A stretch of 64,000 nucleotides of DNA, taken from NCBI RefSeq assembly GCF_014773365.1, contig NZ_JACWUN010000017.1, positions 1-64,000 on the forward strand, written 5' to 3'. Position 1 is the first letter of the stretch. Every line of letters begins with the position of its first letter. Below the pieces are notes generated by a model. It searched no databases and was not told the origin of the DNA. It worked only from the letters and a program-made list of their open reading frames with translations. The stretch is from Pelovirga terrestris (lineage in GTDB: Bacteria; Desulfobacterota; Desulfuromonadia; Desulfuromonadales; Geopsychrobacteraceae). The translations under genes were made by a program, and so were the position numbers. Shown here in pieces: positions 26,079-34,692 of the stretch.

Positions 26079-28210
26079 CAGCCCGCCTCCCCTACAATCT
26101 GTTCCAGCAGCCCCTCGGTTTCCTGCTCCAGAGCAAAGATGTCGGCCTTGATCTCATCCAGGGTGCGCATGGGCGCGGGCCGGTAGAAGTGGCGGGTGAA
26201 GGAGATTGCGTAGCCCACCAAAGTTTTGTCCGGGTCGATCCAGGCATCCGGGGCGTAGGGCAGTACCTCGCGCCGGAAGAACGCTTCGATGCCGCCTTCT
26301 TCCAGCAGTGGCACCTGTTCGGTGTCGCGCAGGGCGGTATCCGGCTCGTACTCGACCACGCAGTGTTTGCCGCCCACCTCGACCTCGAACAGGCCGTGGA
26401 TGGGGTCGGGCGTGGTCTTGCCGGGCCTGTGAACCTTCTTCAGCACCGGCGCGGCATCCTCGCTGGTGTTGCAGAGCTCGCCTTGCAGCAGCTTCTTGTG
26501 CTTGGCCGTGAATTTGACGCCGTGCTTGTCGGCATCGATGTCGCAGGTGTCCATGAAGGCGTTGTAATCCAGGTGCGGACCGGCTCCAAGCGTCTCGGCC
26601 ACGCGGCGGGCAAGGCCCACCAGCGGCTCTTCCTTGGCCTTGGCGCACGCTCGCTCGAACCGTTCCAGCCGGGCCGGGCTCAGATCAACGGCAAGACGCA
26701 GCGGACGGTCCACCGTCACCTTCCAGTAGCCGAAGGCCTCGTTGGGGAAGATCTTGGATTTCTCGGTTTCAACTGGATTGACCACCAGGTCGCAGATGGC
26801 GCGGATGTGCTCCTCGGAGAACTCGCAGTTCTTCTTGCCAAGGTTGCGGCGCAACGGCACGTACCATTCGCTGGCGTCGATGAGCTGAACCTTGCCCCGG
26901 CGCGTATCAGACTTGCGGTTGGTCAGCAGCCAGATGTAGGTGGCGATGCCGGTGTTGTAGAACGTGTTCTCCGGCAGGGCGATGATGGCCTCCAGCCAGT
27001 CGTTCTCGATGATCCAGCGGCGGATGTTGCTCTCGCCCTGACCGGCGTCGCCGGTAAAAAGTGATGAGCCGTTGTGAACCTCGGCGATGCGGCTGCCGAG
27101 GCGGGTAGTGTGCTTCATCTTGGAGAGCTTATTGACCAGGAACATGAGCTGACCGTCCGAGGAACGGGTGATCATCTTGTATTCCGGGTCGTTTGCGTGT
27201 TGGGTGACAAAGCGCGGGTCCTTGATGTCCCCCTTTCCGCCCAGGCGCTCCAGGTCGGTCTTCCAGCTCTTGCCGTAAGGCGGATTGGAAAGCATGAAAT
27301 CGAATTCCTGCGACGGGAAGGCATCGCTGGAGAGCGTGGAGCCGTACTTCATGTTTTCGGCCTCGGCCCCTTCACCTTTAAGCAGTAGGTCGGCCTTGGA
27401 GATGGCGTAGGTTTCCGGCTGTACCTCCTGGCCGAACAGATGAATGGAGACATCCTTACCGTGGCTCTGGGCGAGCTCGGCGAGGCGCTCCTCCGCCACG
27501 GTCAGCATGCCGCCGGTGCCGCAAGCCCCGTCATAGACAAGGTAGGTGCCCGATTCGATGTCGCCCTTTACCGGCAGGAAGATCAGGTCGGCCATGAGCT
27601 TGACCACGTCGCGGGGCGTGAAGTGCTCTCCGGCCTCTTCGTTGTTCTCCTCGTTGAAGCGCCGGATAAGCTCCTCGAAGATGGTGCCCATGGAGTGGTT
27701 GTCGAGGGCTGGAAGGATCTCGTTGCCGTCCACGTCTTCTACCTTCTTGGGGCTGAGATTGACGCGGCCGTCGAGAAATTTCTCGATCAGGTGGCCGAGG
27801 ATATCGGCCTCGATCAACGTGGGGATCTGGTTGCGGAACTTGAACTTGTCGAGGATCTCCTGGACGTTGGGCGAAAAGCCATCCAGGTAGGCTTCGAAGT
27901 CCGCCTTGAGTTGCTGTTGCTTGGCGCGGTTCTTCAGGTCGCGCAGGGTAAAGGGCGATACATTGTAAAAGGCTTCGCCTGCGGCCTGGCAGAGCGCGGC
28001 GTGCTGGTTGGCGATTCCGGCCCCGTCGAGCTGCTTCTTCATGCCGAGCACCTTTTCCTTGCTTGGCTCCAAGAGCGCGTCGAGGCGGCGGATGACCGTC
28101 ATCGGCAGGATTACGTCGCGGTACTTGCCGCGCACGTAGACATCGCGCAATACGTCGTCGGCGATACCCCAGATAAAACTCACGATGCTGTTGTGGATCA
28201 CATGGTTCAT
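26078..28210 (-). CDS. hsdM: Type I restriction-modification methyltransferase HsdM
   Basis: A 710-residue N6-adenine methyltransferase. The N-terminal HsdM_N domain (about 1-150) begins VSFIWGIADDVLRDVYVRGKYRDVILPM. The SAM-binding motif is LVYDGACGTGGML, preceded by EHFTPRDVVKLM. The catalytic motif IV is SNPPYGKSW. The C-terminal ~200 residues are the helical end found in the longer HsdM subgroup. With HsdS it should methylate adenine in a bipartite target. It follows a small HTH gene by six bases. It is not closely related to the hsdM fragment at 1403-2098. Confidence 0.95.
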   Translation of the reverse strand: MNHVIHNSIVSFIWGIADDVLRDVYVRGKYRDVILPMTVIRRLDALLEPSKEKVLGMKKQLDGAGIANQHAALCQAAGEAFYNVSPFTLRDLKNRAKQQQLKADFEAYLDGFSPNVQEILDKFKFRNQIPTLIEADILGHLIEKFLDGRVNLSPKKVEDVDGNEILPALDNHSMGTIFEELIRRFNEENNEEAGEHFTPRDVVKLMADLIFLPVKGDIESGTYLVYDGACGTGGMLTVAEERLAELAQSHGKDVSIHLFGQEVQPETYAISKADLLLKGEGAEAENMKYGSTLSSDAFPSQEFDFMLSNPPYGKSWKTDLERLGGKGDIKDPRFVTQHANDPEYKMITRSSDGQLMFLVNKLSKMKHTTRLGSRIAEVHNGSSLFTGDAGQGESNIRRWIIENDWLEAIIALPENTFYNTGIATYIWLLTNRKSDTRRGKVQLIDASEWYVPLRRNLGKKNCEFSEEHIRAICDLVVNPVETEKSKIFPNEAFGYWKVTVDRPLRLAVDLSPARLERFERACAKAKEEPLVGLARRVAETLGAGPHLDYNAFMDTCDIDADKHGVKFTAKHKKLLQGELCNTSEDAAPVLKKVHRPGKTTPDPIHGLFEVEVGGKHCVVEYEPDTALRDTEQVPLLEEGGIEAFFRREVLPYAPDAWIDPDKTLVGYAISFTRHFYRPAPMRTLDEIKADIFALEQETEGLLEQIVGEAG

Positions 28211-28216
28211 AGCCCG

Positions 28217-28432
28217 TTATTGCTCCTTGCGCTTCTTGTCGGTTTCCGCAGGCTCGGCCGCGCCGCCGGCCTTGATCCACGCGTCCACTTCGTCCTTCTT
28301 GAACTTCCAGAGACGCCCCATGCGGTGGGCGGGTAACCCTAATTTGATCCATTTGTAGACAGTGTCGCTACTGATGCCAAGGTGTTCGCAGATTTCGTGT
28401 ATAGATAACCAGCGATCTTCCGAATTGGTCAT
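28217..28432 (-). CDS. Excisionase-type helix-turn-helix protein at the head of the R-M operon
   Basis: A 71-residue protein with an excisionase-family HTH (WLSIHEICEHLGISSDTVYKWIKLGLPAHRMGRLWKFKKDEVD) and a charged tail. GGAG precedes ATG 28432. It is first in the minus-strand operon HTH-hsdM-rhuM-hsdS-DUF1016-hsdR, so it is a good candidate for controlling R-M expression, as such genes often do. Confidence 0.9.
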   Translation of the reverse strand: MTNSEDRWLSIHEICEHLGISSDTVYKWIKLGLPAHRMGRLWKFKKDEVDAWIKAGGAAEPAETDKKRKEQ

Positions 28433-28902
28433 TGATGGAACTCCAGATTTTCTGAAAAACGATAGGGGAAGTGATCGTGAGTATGATGAGTGCCCCCTCC
28501 AGTAGATGCTTTTTCAACTGTGCCCCATTTGAGGGAGAAGATCAAACGATTTAAGCCGATATGGGCCGTTTGTTATGTCGGACAACCGTGATGAGGTGAG
28601 GGTTTCCTCAAGACCATGGTGCTCCAATTAGTAGGGTCGCTACGCATTTGTCTACTATAAAAATAAGCTTGTTGGAGACAGCCGCAGGGAAAATTCAGGG
28701 GAAGTGGATCGAAACGATAGCAGGATAAAACATTCCACTAAAGGAGGCATTTTTGCCTCCTTTAGTGGAAACAGATGCCTTATAATTTTGTCACCACAAC
28801 GAAACCAAAGGCGTCCTATGAAAACTATTGTTATGAAAAAAATTTCTCCTGCGAAAAGATTTCAACACTGATTGACGACGGCAATAGGGCGGCCTCAAAT
28901 AT
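28433..28902. other. Gene-poor flank of the R-M island
   Basis: No convincing coding region is seen. It should hold the promoter of the minus-strand R-M operon at its left end and a strong hairpin at 28733-28770. The stretch GGAGGGGGCACTCAT read on the minus strand near 28500 echoes TGGAGGGGG...GCACTCAT read on the plus strand at 20141-20164, the other edge of the island. Confidence 0.5.
28733..28770. terminator. Perfect 17-bp inverted repeat with TTTT loop
   Basis: TTCCACTAAAGGAGGCA (28733-28749) pairs without mismatch with 28754-28770. It can fold on either strand. No long T-run follows, so it could be a bidirectional terminator, an element end or an operator. Confidence 0.5.
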
Positions 28903-29302
28903 TTTCTTGTTCATCCGCATCACAACAGCGCCTACCGCTACAGTAAACTTGGAGAAAAGACTCCCATCAAGGCGCTTTCTGCGAGTAAAGCACATATGAG
29001 GTTCCTGAACCCAGACGAAAAGCCCCAACAGCGACTGGAGAAACCGGAAACAGGCCGTTACGATTTGGTTCGTCTGATTCGCAGCGATCTCAAATTCAAC
29101 ATCCTCGGCGAACTGTTTTCTGTTGCGCCGGAACTAAAGCTCGGACGCTGGTGGCGACTATCGATGGCACAGAACAGAAGTTAGAGCTCTATCTGGAAAA
29201 AACCAAGGTCGATGAGTTTGACTACAAAATCCGATAATTTATTCGTTGCGTCTACGATGTCCCGGCACTAAAAAGTGTCCACGATGTGGTGGTACTCAAC
29301 AG
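28903..29302 (+). mobile_element. 3' remnant of an IS481-like transposase and its right end
   Basis: One frame (28903 to about 29140) reads HPHHNSAYRYSKLGEKTPIK, MRFLNPDEKPQQRLEKPE and SDLKFNILGELFSV. After a frameshift another frame reads IDGTEQKLELYLEKTKVDEF and ends DYKIR at 29237. This is the C-terminal end of an integrase-core (IS481-type) transposase. The sequence GTGTCCACGATGTGGTGGTA ending near 29302 looks like its right terminal repeat. The catalytic part and left end are missing, so it is dead. Confidence 0.7.
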
Positions 29303-29546
29303 TTAATAGCTCCCCGGCATATCAGCCGGTTCATCAATGAATAGGCGCTCGCAGGCGATTTCCTGCGAGCCTTTACAGCAATGTCCTCAGTTTCGGAGTC
29401 AGTTCTTCCTAGTCAAACACACCCAGGGCATTTGGGCATGGATGGCACGGCAATGCTGGCCCACCACATTGACAAATAAAGACTGCCGCGGTTATATTTC
29501 CCATCGAGAAACTATGGCTTTTTTCAATTCCTTACAGGAGTGCAAG

Positions 29547-30599
29547 ATGAAACCTTTTAAGGCTATGCCTTTTTTAAGTTTGCTCGTTCTTTTTTTGTTT
29601 GTTGCGGGTGATCTGCTGGCTTGTACCAGGGTGGTATATAAGGGTCCGGCTGAAAACGTGCTTACCGGGCGTACAATGGATTTTTCAATCGCCATTCCTG
29701 CCAACTTGTGGATTTTCCCGCGCGGGATGAAAAGAAGCGGTGAGGTGGGCCCAAATTCGCTGGAATGGACATCGCGCTATGGCAGTATTGCTGCCAGTTC
29801 CTGGGACATTGCCACGCCGGACGGCATGAATGAGAAAGGACTGGTCGCCAATCTTCTGTGGCTCGTGACATCGCAGTATCCTGCTTTTGACCCGTCCGGT
29901 AAAGAAAAAGGCATTACAATTGCGGCATGGGCCCAGTATGCTCTCGACAACTTTGCCACCGTTGCTGAGGCGGTGAATTCTCTTGGCAAGGAGGAGTTCG
30001 TTGTTGTCACGGATTTTATCCCCGGAACGGATAAGTTTACTACTGTCCATCTATCTCTTTCCGATCCGACCGGAGATAGCGCTATTCTGGAATATATCAA
30101 TGGCAAGTTAGTTATCCATCACGACCCATCGTACCAGGTCATGACAAACGATCCCGTCTATGAGGAGCAGTTGGCCATCAAGGGCTATTGGGAACACATT
30201 CCAGGTACCGTGTTTTTGCCGGGAACCAACAGGCCCGCTGATCGTTTTGCTCGTGCCTCCTATTACATTGGTGCCATTCCCCAAACCAGCGATCCCCATA
30301 TAGCCGTAGCAAGCGTGTTCAGCGTGATCAGAAATGTTTCCGTTCCCTACGGTATATCTTCAGCAGACCAGCCGCATATTTCCAGCACGCAGTGGCGGGT
30401 CGTTGCCGACCAGAAGCGGCTTGTTTACTACTTTGAAAATGTCATGACACCGAATGTACTGTGGGTTGATCTTAAAAAGGTTGATTTCAGTAACAAGGCC
30501 AGTGTCCTCAAGCTCAGCCTCGACGAGGGCCAGGTATATGCTGGTGATGCCCTGAGGTCTTTTAAGAAAGCTGTTCCTTTTAAGTTTCAGGGACTGTAG
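29547..30599 (+). CDS. Exported linear-amide (choloylglycine-type) Ntn hydrolase
   Basis: A 350-residue protein. A signal peptide (residues 1-25, LSLLVLFLFVAGDLLA) is followed directly by C26-T-R, the Cys nucleophile that becomes the mature N-terminus in choloylglycine/penicillin V acylase-type Ntn hydrolases. Further family marks are LTGRTMDFS, PDGMNEKGLVANLLWL, and the late QWRVVADQKRLVYYFE. It should cleave a linear C-N amide bond, for example in N-acyl amino compounds or N-acyl homoserine lactones; the substrate cannot be told. AGGAG (29536-29540) fixes ATG 29547. It is probably co-transcribed with the barrel gene 42 bases downstream. Confidence 0.88.
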   Translation: MKPFKAMPFLSLLVLFLFVAGDLLACTRVVYKGPAENVLTGRTMDFSIAIPANLWIFPRGMKRSGEVGPNSLEWTSRYGSIAASSWDIATPDGMNEKGLVANLLWLVTSQYPAFDPSGKEKGITIAAWAQYALDNFATVAEAVNSLGKEEFVVVTDFIPGTDKFTTVHLSLSDPTGDSAILEYINGKLVIHHDPSYQVMTNDPVYEEQLAIKGYWEHIPGTVFLPGTNRPADRFARASYYIGAIPQTSDPHIAVASVFSVIRNVSVPYGISSADQPHISSTQWRVVADQKRLVYYFENVMTPNVLWVDLKKVDFSNKASVLKLSLDEGQVYAGDALRSFKKAVPFKFQGL

Positions 30600-30641
30600 C
30601 GGTGACAATCCGTTTTTGTTGGCGTTTCTGGAGAAAATGAG

Positions 30642-31409
30642 ATGATAAAACCAATCACCCCAGGCCTGCTGCGGCTTCGTGATCTTAGTTTAATGCTGGT
30701 GTTCTCACTAGGGATTCTCATGGGAACGGCCAGTGCGGTGGTTGCCGATGGCTGGAGCGGTCAAGTAACTCCCTATCTCTGGGCAACCGGAGTCGGCGGA
30801 GACATTACTCCTTTTCGTGGAGGACCGACTGTCTCGATAGACGACTCTTTTTCTGAAATTGTTAATGATCTGGAGGGTGCCTTTTTTCTTTCCGGGTTTG
30901 CGCGTCATGACCGTCTTGTTGTGCTCGGTGACTTCAGTTACGCATCCTTATCAAAAAAAGGCCGCTTACCGAATGGTGTTCCCGCCGAAGGTGAAATACG
31001 CCAGACATCCCTTACTCTCGAAGCCGGGTATCGCCTGGTTGATGTCGAGCGCATCCGCTTTGATGTCCTGGTAGGCGCCAGAGCCTGGTGGCTGCACAGT
31101 GCTGTGAAGATCCCTGTTGCCGGCGTCAATTATTCTAAAAGTTTCAATTTTATCGACCCGATCGTGGCTGCTCGCGCCAATGTCCGTCTGTTGCCGCAGT
31201 GGTCCGCCATTTTTTATGGTGATGTGGGAGGCTATGGCGTAGGTTCGAAGATGACAAGCCAGGTGCTCGCGACCCTCAATTATCAGGTCAATCAACATCT
31301 CTACGCTTCGGCGGGCTTTCGCCAGTTGACCGTGGATTATAAAAGTGGTGGTACTCGTGCGGACGTGACCATGTCCGGACCGCTACTGGGAGTGACCTGG
31401 CAGTTTTGA
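30642..31409 (+). CDS. Outer-membrane beta-barrel protein
   Basis: A 255-residue protein with a signal peptide (about residues 1-35, ending SAVVADG) and then alternating strands rich in aromatic residues (GQVTPYLWATGVGGDITP, LVVLGDFSYASLS, FDVLVGARAWWLHS). It ends in a C-terminal Phe (GVTWQF), the usual signal for barrel assembly. GGAG precedes ATG 30642. It is near the Ntn hydrolase on the same strand. No specific function is recognised. Confidence 0.8.
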   Translation: MIKPITPGLLRLRDLSLMLVFSLGILMGTASAVVADGWSGQVTPYLWATGVGGDITPFRGGPTVSIDDSFSEIVNDLEGAFFLSGFARHDRLVVLGDFSYASLSKKGRLPNGVPAEGEIRQTSLTLEAGYRLVDVERIRFDVLVGARAWWLHSAVKIPVAGVNYSKSFNFIDPIVAARANVRLLPQWSAIFYGDVGGYGVGSKMTSQVLATLNYQVNQHLYASAGFRQLTVDYKSGGTRADVTMSGPLLGVTWQF

Positions 31410-31501
31410 TCCGGGTCCAGGTATCGGGCTTCCAGAACGCACCGCCAGGCACTGGCAAGCAATACGTTGCGGACAAGGAGGTGCGTGACGCCAACAAGCG
31501 G

Positions 31502-31744
31502 ATTGGCGGTGTTGGCGTTCTCGGCATTGGTCTCGGTTTGCGACGAGAGTTGATTGAGGGATGCTGAAATCTCTTCCAGCGAACTGGCGGATACGGTGGC
31601 ACCTTGCGACAGGGCCTGACTGGAATCGGCGACCTGGATCGGCTGAATGCCGATAATCTCAATGACATGGCGGATTTCAATGCCGTAGCCTTCGCTGGCC
31701 TGGTCAAAGGTCAGGGACCTTCCTTCCTTCGACTCTTCATCCAT
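31502..31744 (-). pseudogene. Chimeric CheW / chemoreceptor remnant
   Basis: From ATG 31744 the frame first reads like the start of CheW (LTFDQASEGYGIEIRHVIEIIGIQPI), close to YGIDICYVIEIIGIQSI of the intact cheW at 45511-46017. It then switches to a chemoreceptor signalling segment (SSQALSQGATVSASSLEEISASLNQLSSQTETNAENA). After about 31502 the reading is foreign. Neither domain is complete, so this is debris of a former chemotaxis gene pair joined by deletion. Confidence 0.8.
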
Positions 31745-31980
31745 CGTCAATGAGTGATCATGATTTGCTACTTCGACAGCAATCATACGATTCTCTTTTC
31801 TTATCCGCCTATAACCATCGAACAACTTGTCAATAAGTGGATTCACAGTACACACATACATGATCAGATTGGCAAAGTAACAACATCAAAAACCCTACCA
31901 GTAAGGTCTGCAATAATTATCATAGCGATGTTTTGCATTAAAATAATTACATAGGGCAAGTAAGTTCATCTAATTTTACT
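31745..31980. other. Intergenic stretch without recognised genes
   Basis: Together with 31410-31501 this AT-rich stretch between the barrel gene and pilT shows no convincing coding region or RNA. Open frames here are short and lack ribosome sites. Confidence 0.5.
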
Positions 31981-32069
31981 GTAACTATGCAGCTCTATCC
32001 TTGCGCAGGGCCATCGGGAAACAATCGCGTCCCGTGATATAGGATTTCTGACCCGGTGCAGAACAGATA
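31981..32069 (+). repeat. Dispersed intergenic repeat, copy B (longest form)
   Basis: The 89 bases start GTAACTATGCAGCTCTATCC and end GACCCGGTGCAGAACAGATA. The two ends match copy A (8152-8208, minus). The extra middle part contains a CGGGA/TCCCG hairpin. The 5' third matches copy D (6144-6173) and the 3' third matches copy C (62223-62251). It lies about 190 bases upstream of pilT. Confidence 0.7.
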
Positions 32070-32259
32070 GCAAAAGCACAAAATAAAAAGAGCAAGGTCA
32101 AACAATGAAACCGAAAACAGAGAAAACGCCGTGGCGCAAAAACCTAACCGGACAATGCTGAAAAAAACTGAAATTTTTTGAATAGCAAGCTGTGATTTGT
32201 TTTGCATTTCCTGATAGGATTCCAGTTTGATAAAGGCTTTGCAATAAAGAGGTGCTTCC

Positions 32260-33330
32260 ATGGCAAAAATAGAAAAACTCTTCCAGATTCTTCAGCAGCA
32301 AGGTGGTTCCGACCTGCATCTGTCACCTAACAATCCGCCGCTCATCCGCGTGTCGGGACAATTGCGACCGGCCATCAACCAGGTGCTTAACGGTGATCAG
32401 AATCGTGCCCTGGTTTACGAGATTATGAACGAAGCCCAGCGAACGGATTTCGAAGAACGCCACGATCTTGATTTTGCCTACGAAGCTGAGTCTATTAAGG
32501 CGCGTTTTCGCGCCAACATCTTCATGGGACGCCTTGGTGTCAGTGCCGTTTTCCGGATTATTCCGGCAGATATTTTAACGGTGGAGCAGTTGGGCTTGCC
32601 CCAGGGGGTGCTGGACTTCTGTGATTTCAAAAAGGGGCTGGTGCTGGTTACCGGCCCAACCGGCAGCGGTAAATCAACCACCCTGGCGGCGATGATTGAT
32701 CATATCAACCGCAATCGTAGTGAGCACATTCTGACCGTTGAGGATCCGATTGAATTTGTCCACCATGGTCAGAAAAGTCTGATCAATCAACGCGAAGTCG
32801 GGGTTCATACCCGTAGTTTTGCCAGCGCCCTTAAAGCCGCTTTGCGCGAGGATCCCGATATTATCCTGGTCGGGGAAATGCGTGATCTGGAAACTATTGA
32901 ACTGGCAGTTACCGCGGCGGAGACCGGTCATCTGGTGTTTGGTACCCTGCACACCAGCAGTGCTGCCAAAACCGTCGACCGCCTGGTCAATGTCTTCCCC
33001 ACGACCCAGCAGGAACAGATCCGAACCATGCTGGCAGAGTCGTTGCGTGGTGTCGTCGCTCAGCAGTTATTGCGGACCCTGGATGGCAAACGCTGCGCGG
33101 CGCTGGAGATTCTCAAGGTTAATGCTGCTGCGGCCAACCTGATTCGCGAAGGAAAAACCTTCCAGATTCCCTCGATTATTCAGACCGGCAGCAAGGATGG
33201 TATGCAGTTAATGGATCAGGCGTTGCAGAAGCTGATCCATGACAAGAAGGTGTCGGTCGAAGAAGCAGCCCGTTTTGCCACGAATAAGGGGCAGTTTATG
33301 TCACAGAATACCGCGGCTGGAGGTCAATAA
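32260..33330 (+). CDS. pilT: Type IV pilus retraction ATPase PilT
   Basis: A 356-residue secretion ATPase. It has the PilT N-terminal domain (GGSDLHLSPNNPPLIRVSGQL), Walker A GPTGSGKSTT at about residue 130, the Asp box (ALREDPDIILVGEMRD) and the His box (ETGHLVFGTLHT). It powers pilus retraction and twitching from the cytoplasmic face of the pilus base. The start ATG 32260 has GAGG upstream. Its stop overlaps the ATG of the next gene by one base. No other pilus genes are in the window. Confidence 0.95.
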   Translation: MAKIEKLFQILQQQGGSDLHLSPNNPPLIRVSGQLRPAINQVLNGDQNRALVYEIMNEAQRTDFEERHDLDFAYEAESIKARFRANIFMGRLGVSAVFRIIPADILTVEQLGLPQGVLDFCDFKKGLVLVTGPTGSGKSTTLAAMIDHINRNRSEHILTVEDPIEFVHHGQKSLINQREVGVHTRSFASALKAALREDPDIILVGEMRDLETIELAVTAAETGHLVFGTLHTSSAAKTVDRLVNVFPTTQQEQIRTMLAESLRGVVAQQLLRTLDGKRCAALEILKVNAAAANLIREGKTFQIPSIIQTGSKDGMQLMDQALQKLIHDKKVSVEEAARFATNKGQFMSQNTAAGGQ

Positions 33331-33779
33331 TGGATGATCAACGGATTATTGTTGAAACCTGCGAAGTGGAACTGGTGATGGTAAATGGATTGCGCATCCA
33401 TGGTGAAACCTTCCTGCAGTTGCAGGGGGTTTACCTGACCGGGCCGCAGCGGGTCGGTGAACTTCTCAACGATGAGGAGACCTTCCTGCCGCTACGCCGC
33501 GACGGTCAGGTGCAACTGGTTAATCTGGAACAGACGGTTTCAGTCTCACTCTCTGCTGAGCTGGAATTTGATCCGTTGCTGACCCTTGGAGAGGAACATC
33601 GCGTACGGGTTGAGCCGGTTGCTGGTGCTGCTATTGAAGCGAGAATTTTTGTTAATTTGCCGGGGAATAAAAGTCGGGTCAAAGATTTTCTCAATCAAAA
33701 AGTACGGTTTCTGCCATTTCTGGACAATGAACGGGTGGTTTATATTGCCCGCAAAAAAATATTGCGGGTAACTGACTAA
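33330..33779 (+). CDS. Uncharacterised protein co-transcribed with pilT
   Basis: A 149-residue soluble protein, mostly predicted beta-strand (VELVMVNGLRIHGETFLQL, GQVQLVNLEQTVSVSLS, KVRFLPFLDNERVVYIARKKILRV). It has no signal peptide or membrane segment. It begins on the last base of the pilT stop, so translation is probably coupled. It resembles small conserved proteins of Geobacter relatives without known function; a role linked to pilus or surface behaviour is inference from position only. Confidence 0.75.
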   Translation: MDDQRIIVETCEVELVMVNGLRIHGETFLQLQGVYLTGPQRVGELLNDEETFLPLRRDGQVQLVNLEQTVSVSLSAELEFDPLLTLGEEHRVRVEPVAGAAIEARIFVNLPGNKSRVKDFLNQKVRFLPFLDNERVVYIARKKILRVTD

Positions 33780-33866
33780 GTTGTCGTCGGATCGGATCGA
33801 TTGTCACGAGCAAATAGCTCGCGGTCAGGTCTAGAACAAAGCACACAATAGCCAAAGGTAAAAACG

Positions 33867-34661
33867 ATGATGTTCTGGTTTATTTACGCGTTGACCGGCG
33901 CGGTGGTAGGGGTGCTGGCCGGGTTGTTAGGGATTGGAGGCGGGATCGTGATCGTACCGCTGCTCACCTTTACTTTTGTCGCCCAACAATTCCCTGAAAC
34001 CTACATTCTTCATCTGGCCCTGGGGACCTCCCTGGCGACTATTATTGTCACCTCTATCTCCAGCTTTCGTGCCCATCATGCCCGCGGCTCGGTTAACTGG
34101 CCGGCAGTTAAGGGGTTGGCTCCCGGTATTCTCTTGGGCACCTTTATGGGAACCTGGGTTGCGGCCCAGCTCAGCAGTAAATTTTTAAGCGTGTTTTTTG
34201 CCTGTTTTCTCTATTACGTGGCTATTCAGATGTTGCTGAATATCGCTCCGAGCCCGTCGCGCAGTCTGCCGGGAAAAGCCGGAATGTTTGGCGTTGGCGG
34301 CGTCATCGGCGGCATTTCGAGTCTGGTGGGGATCGGTGGTGGAACCATGACGGTGCCATTTCTGGGGTGGTGCAACCAGCCGATTCACACTGCGGTGGGC
34401 ACTTCAGCGGCGGTTGGTTTGCCGATAGCTATTGCCGGTACCCTGGGGTATCTGCTTAATGGTCTGTTTGTCAGCGGTTTGCCGGCGGGCAGTCTGGGCT
34501 TTATTTATCTGCCGGCACTGCTTGGCGTTGCTGTGGTGAGCTATTTCACCGCGCCCTTTGGGGTTCGGCTGGCCCATGCGTTACCTGTAGCTCGGCTGAA
34601 AAAAATCTTTGCCATTTTTCTGTTGTTGATGGGAACACGCATGGTCCTGAGCTTTTTTTAA
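33867..34661 (+). CDS. TauE/SafE (TSUP) family membrane transporter
   Basis: A 264-residue protein with about eight membrane segments and the twofold TSUP repeat: [17 protein letters not shown] in the first half and [20 protein letters not shown] in the second, each followed by a GTSLAT/GTSAAV motif. Family members export sulfite, sulfonates or other organic anions; the substrate is not evident here. It starts at ATG 33867. A separate cation transporter follows 31 bases later. Confidence 0.9.
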   Translation: MMFWFIYALTGAVVGVLAGLLGIGGGIVIVPLLTFTFVAQQFPETYILHLALGTSLATIIVTSISSFRAHHARGSVNWPAVKGLAPGILLGTFMGTWVAAQLSSKFLSVFFACFLYYVAIQMLLNIAPSPSRSLPGKAGMFGVGGVIGGISSLVGIGGGTMTVPFLGWCNQPIHTAVGTSAAVGLPIAIAGTLGYLLNGLFVSGLPAGSLGFIYLPALLGVAVVSYFTAPFGVRLAHALPVARLKKIFAIFLLLMGTRMVLSFF

Positions 34662-34692
34662 CGGGGCGCTTATACATAAAGAGGACTTGTTG

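Noticed and set aside
20083-28500. Attachment-site duplication of the tRNA-Ser 3' end
   Set aside because: Only about eight bases (CCCCCTCC) recur near 28495; too short to claim an att pair, and no integrase is present.
28775-28999. 74-codon plus-strand frame
   Set aside because: Part of it overlaps the IS481-like remnant in a different frame; no ribosome site and no family resemblance.
29347-29370. 9-bp inverted repeat GCTCGCAGG/CCTGCGAGC as a terminator
   Set aside because: No gene ends upstream on the plus strand and there is no T-run, so a terminator call is not supported.
32040-32069. Cyclic-di-GMP (GEMM) riboswitch upstream of pilT
   Set aside because: Conserved GEMM motifs are not present; the sequence is instead part of the dispersed repeat.
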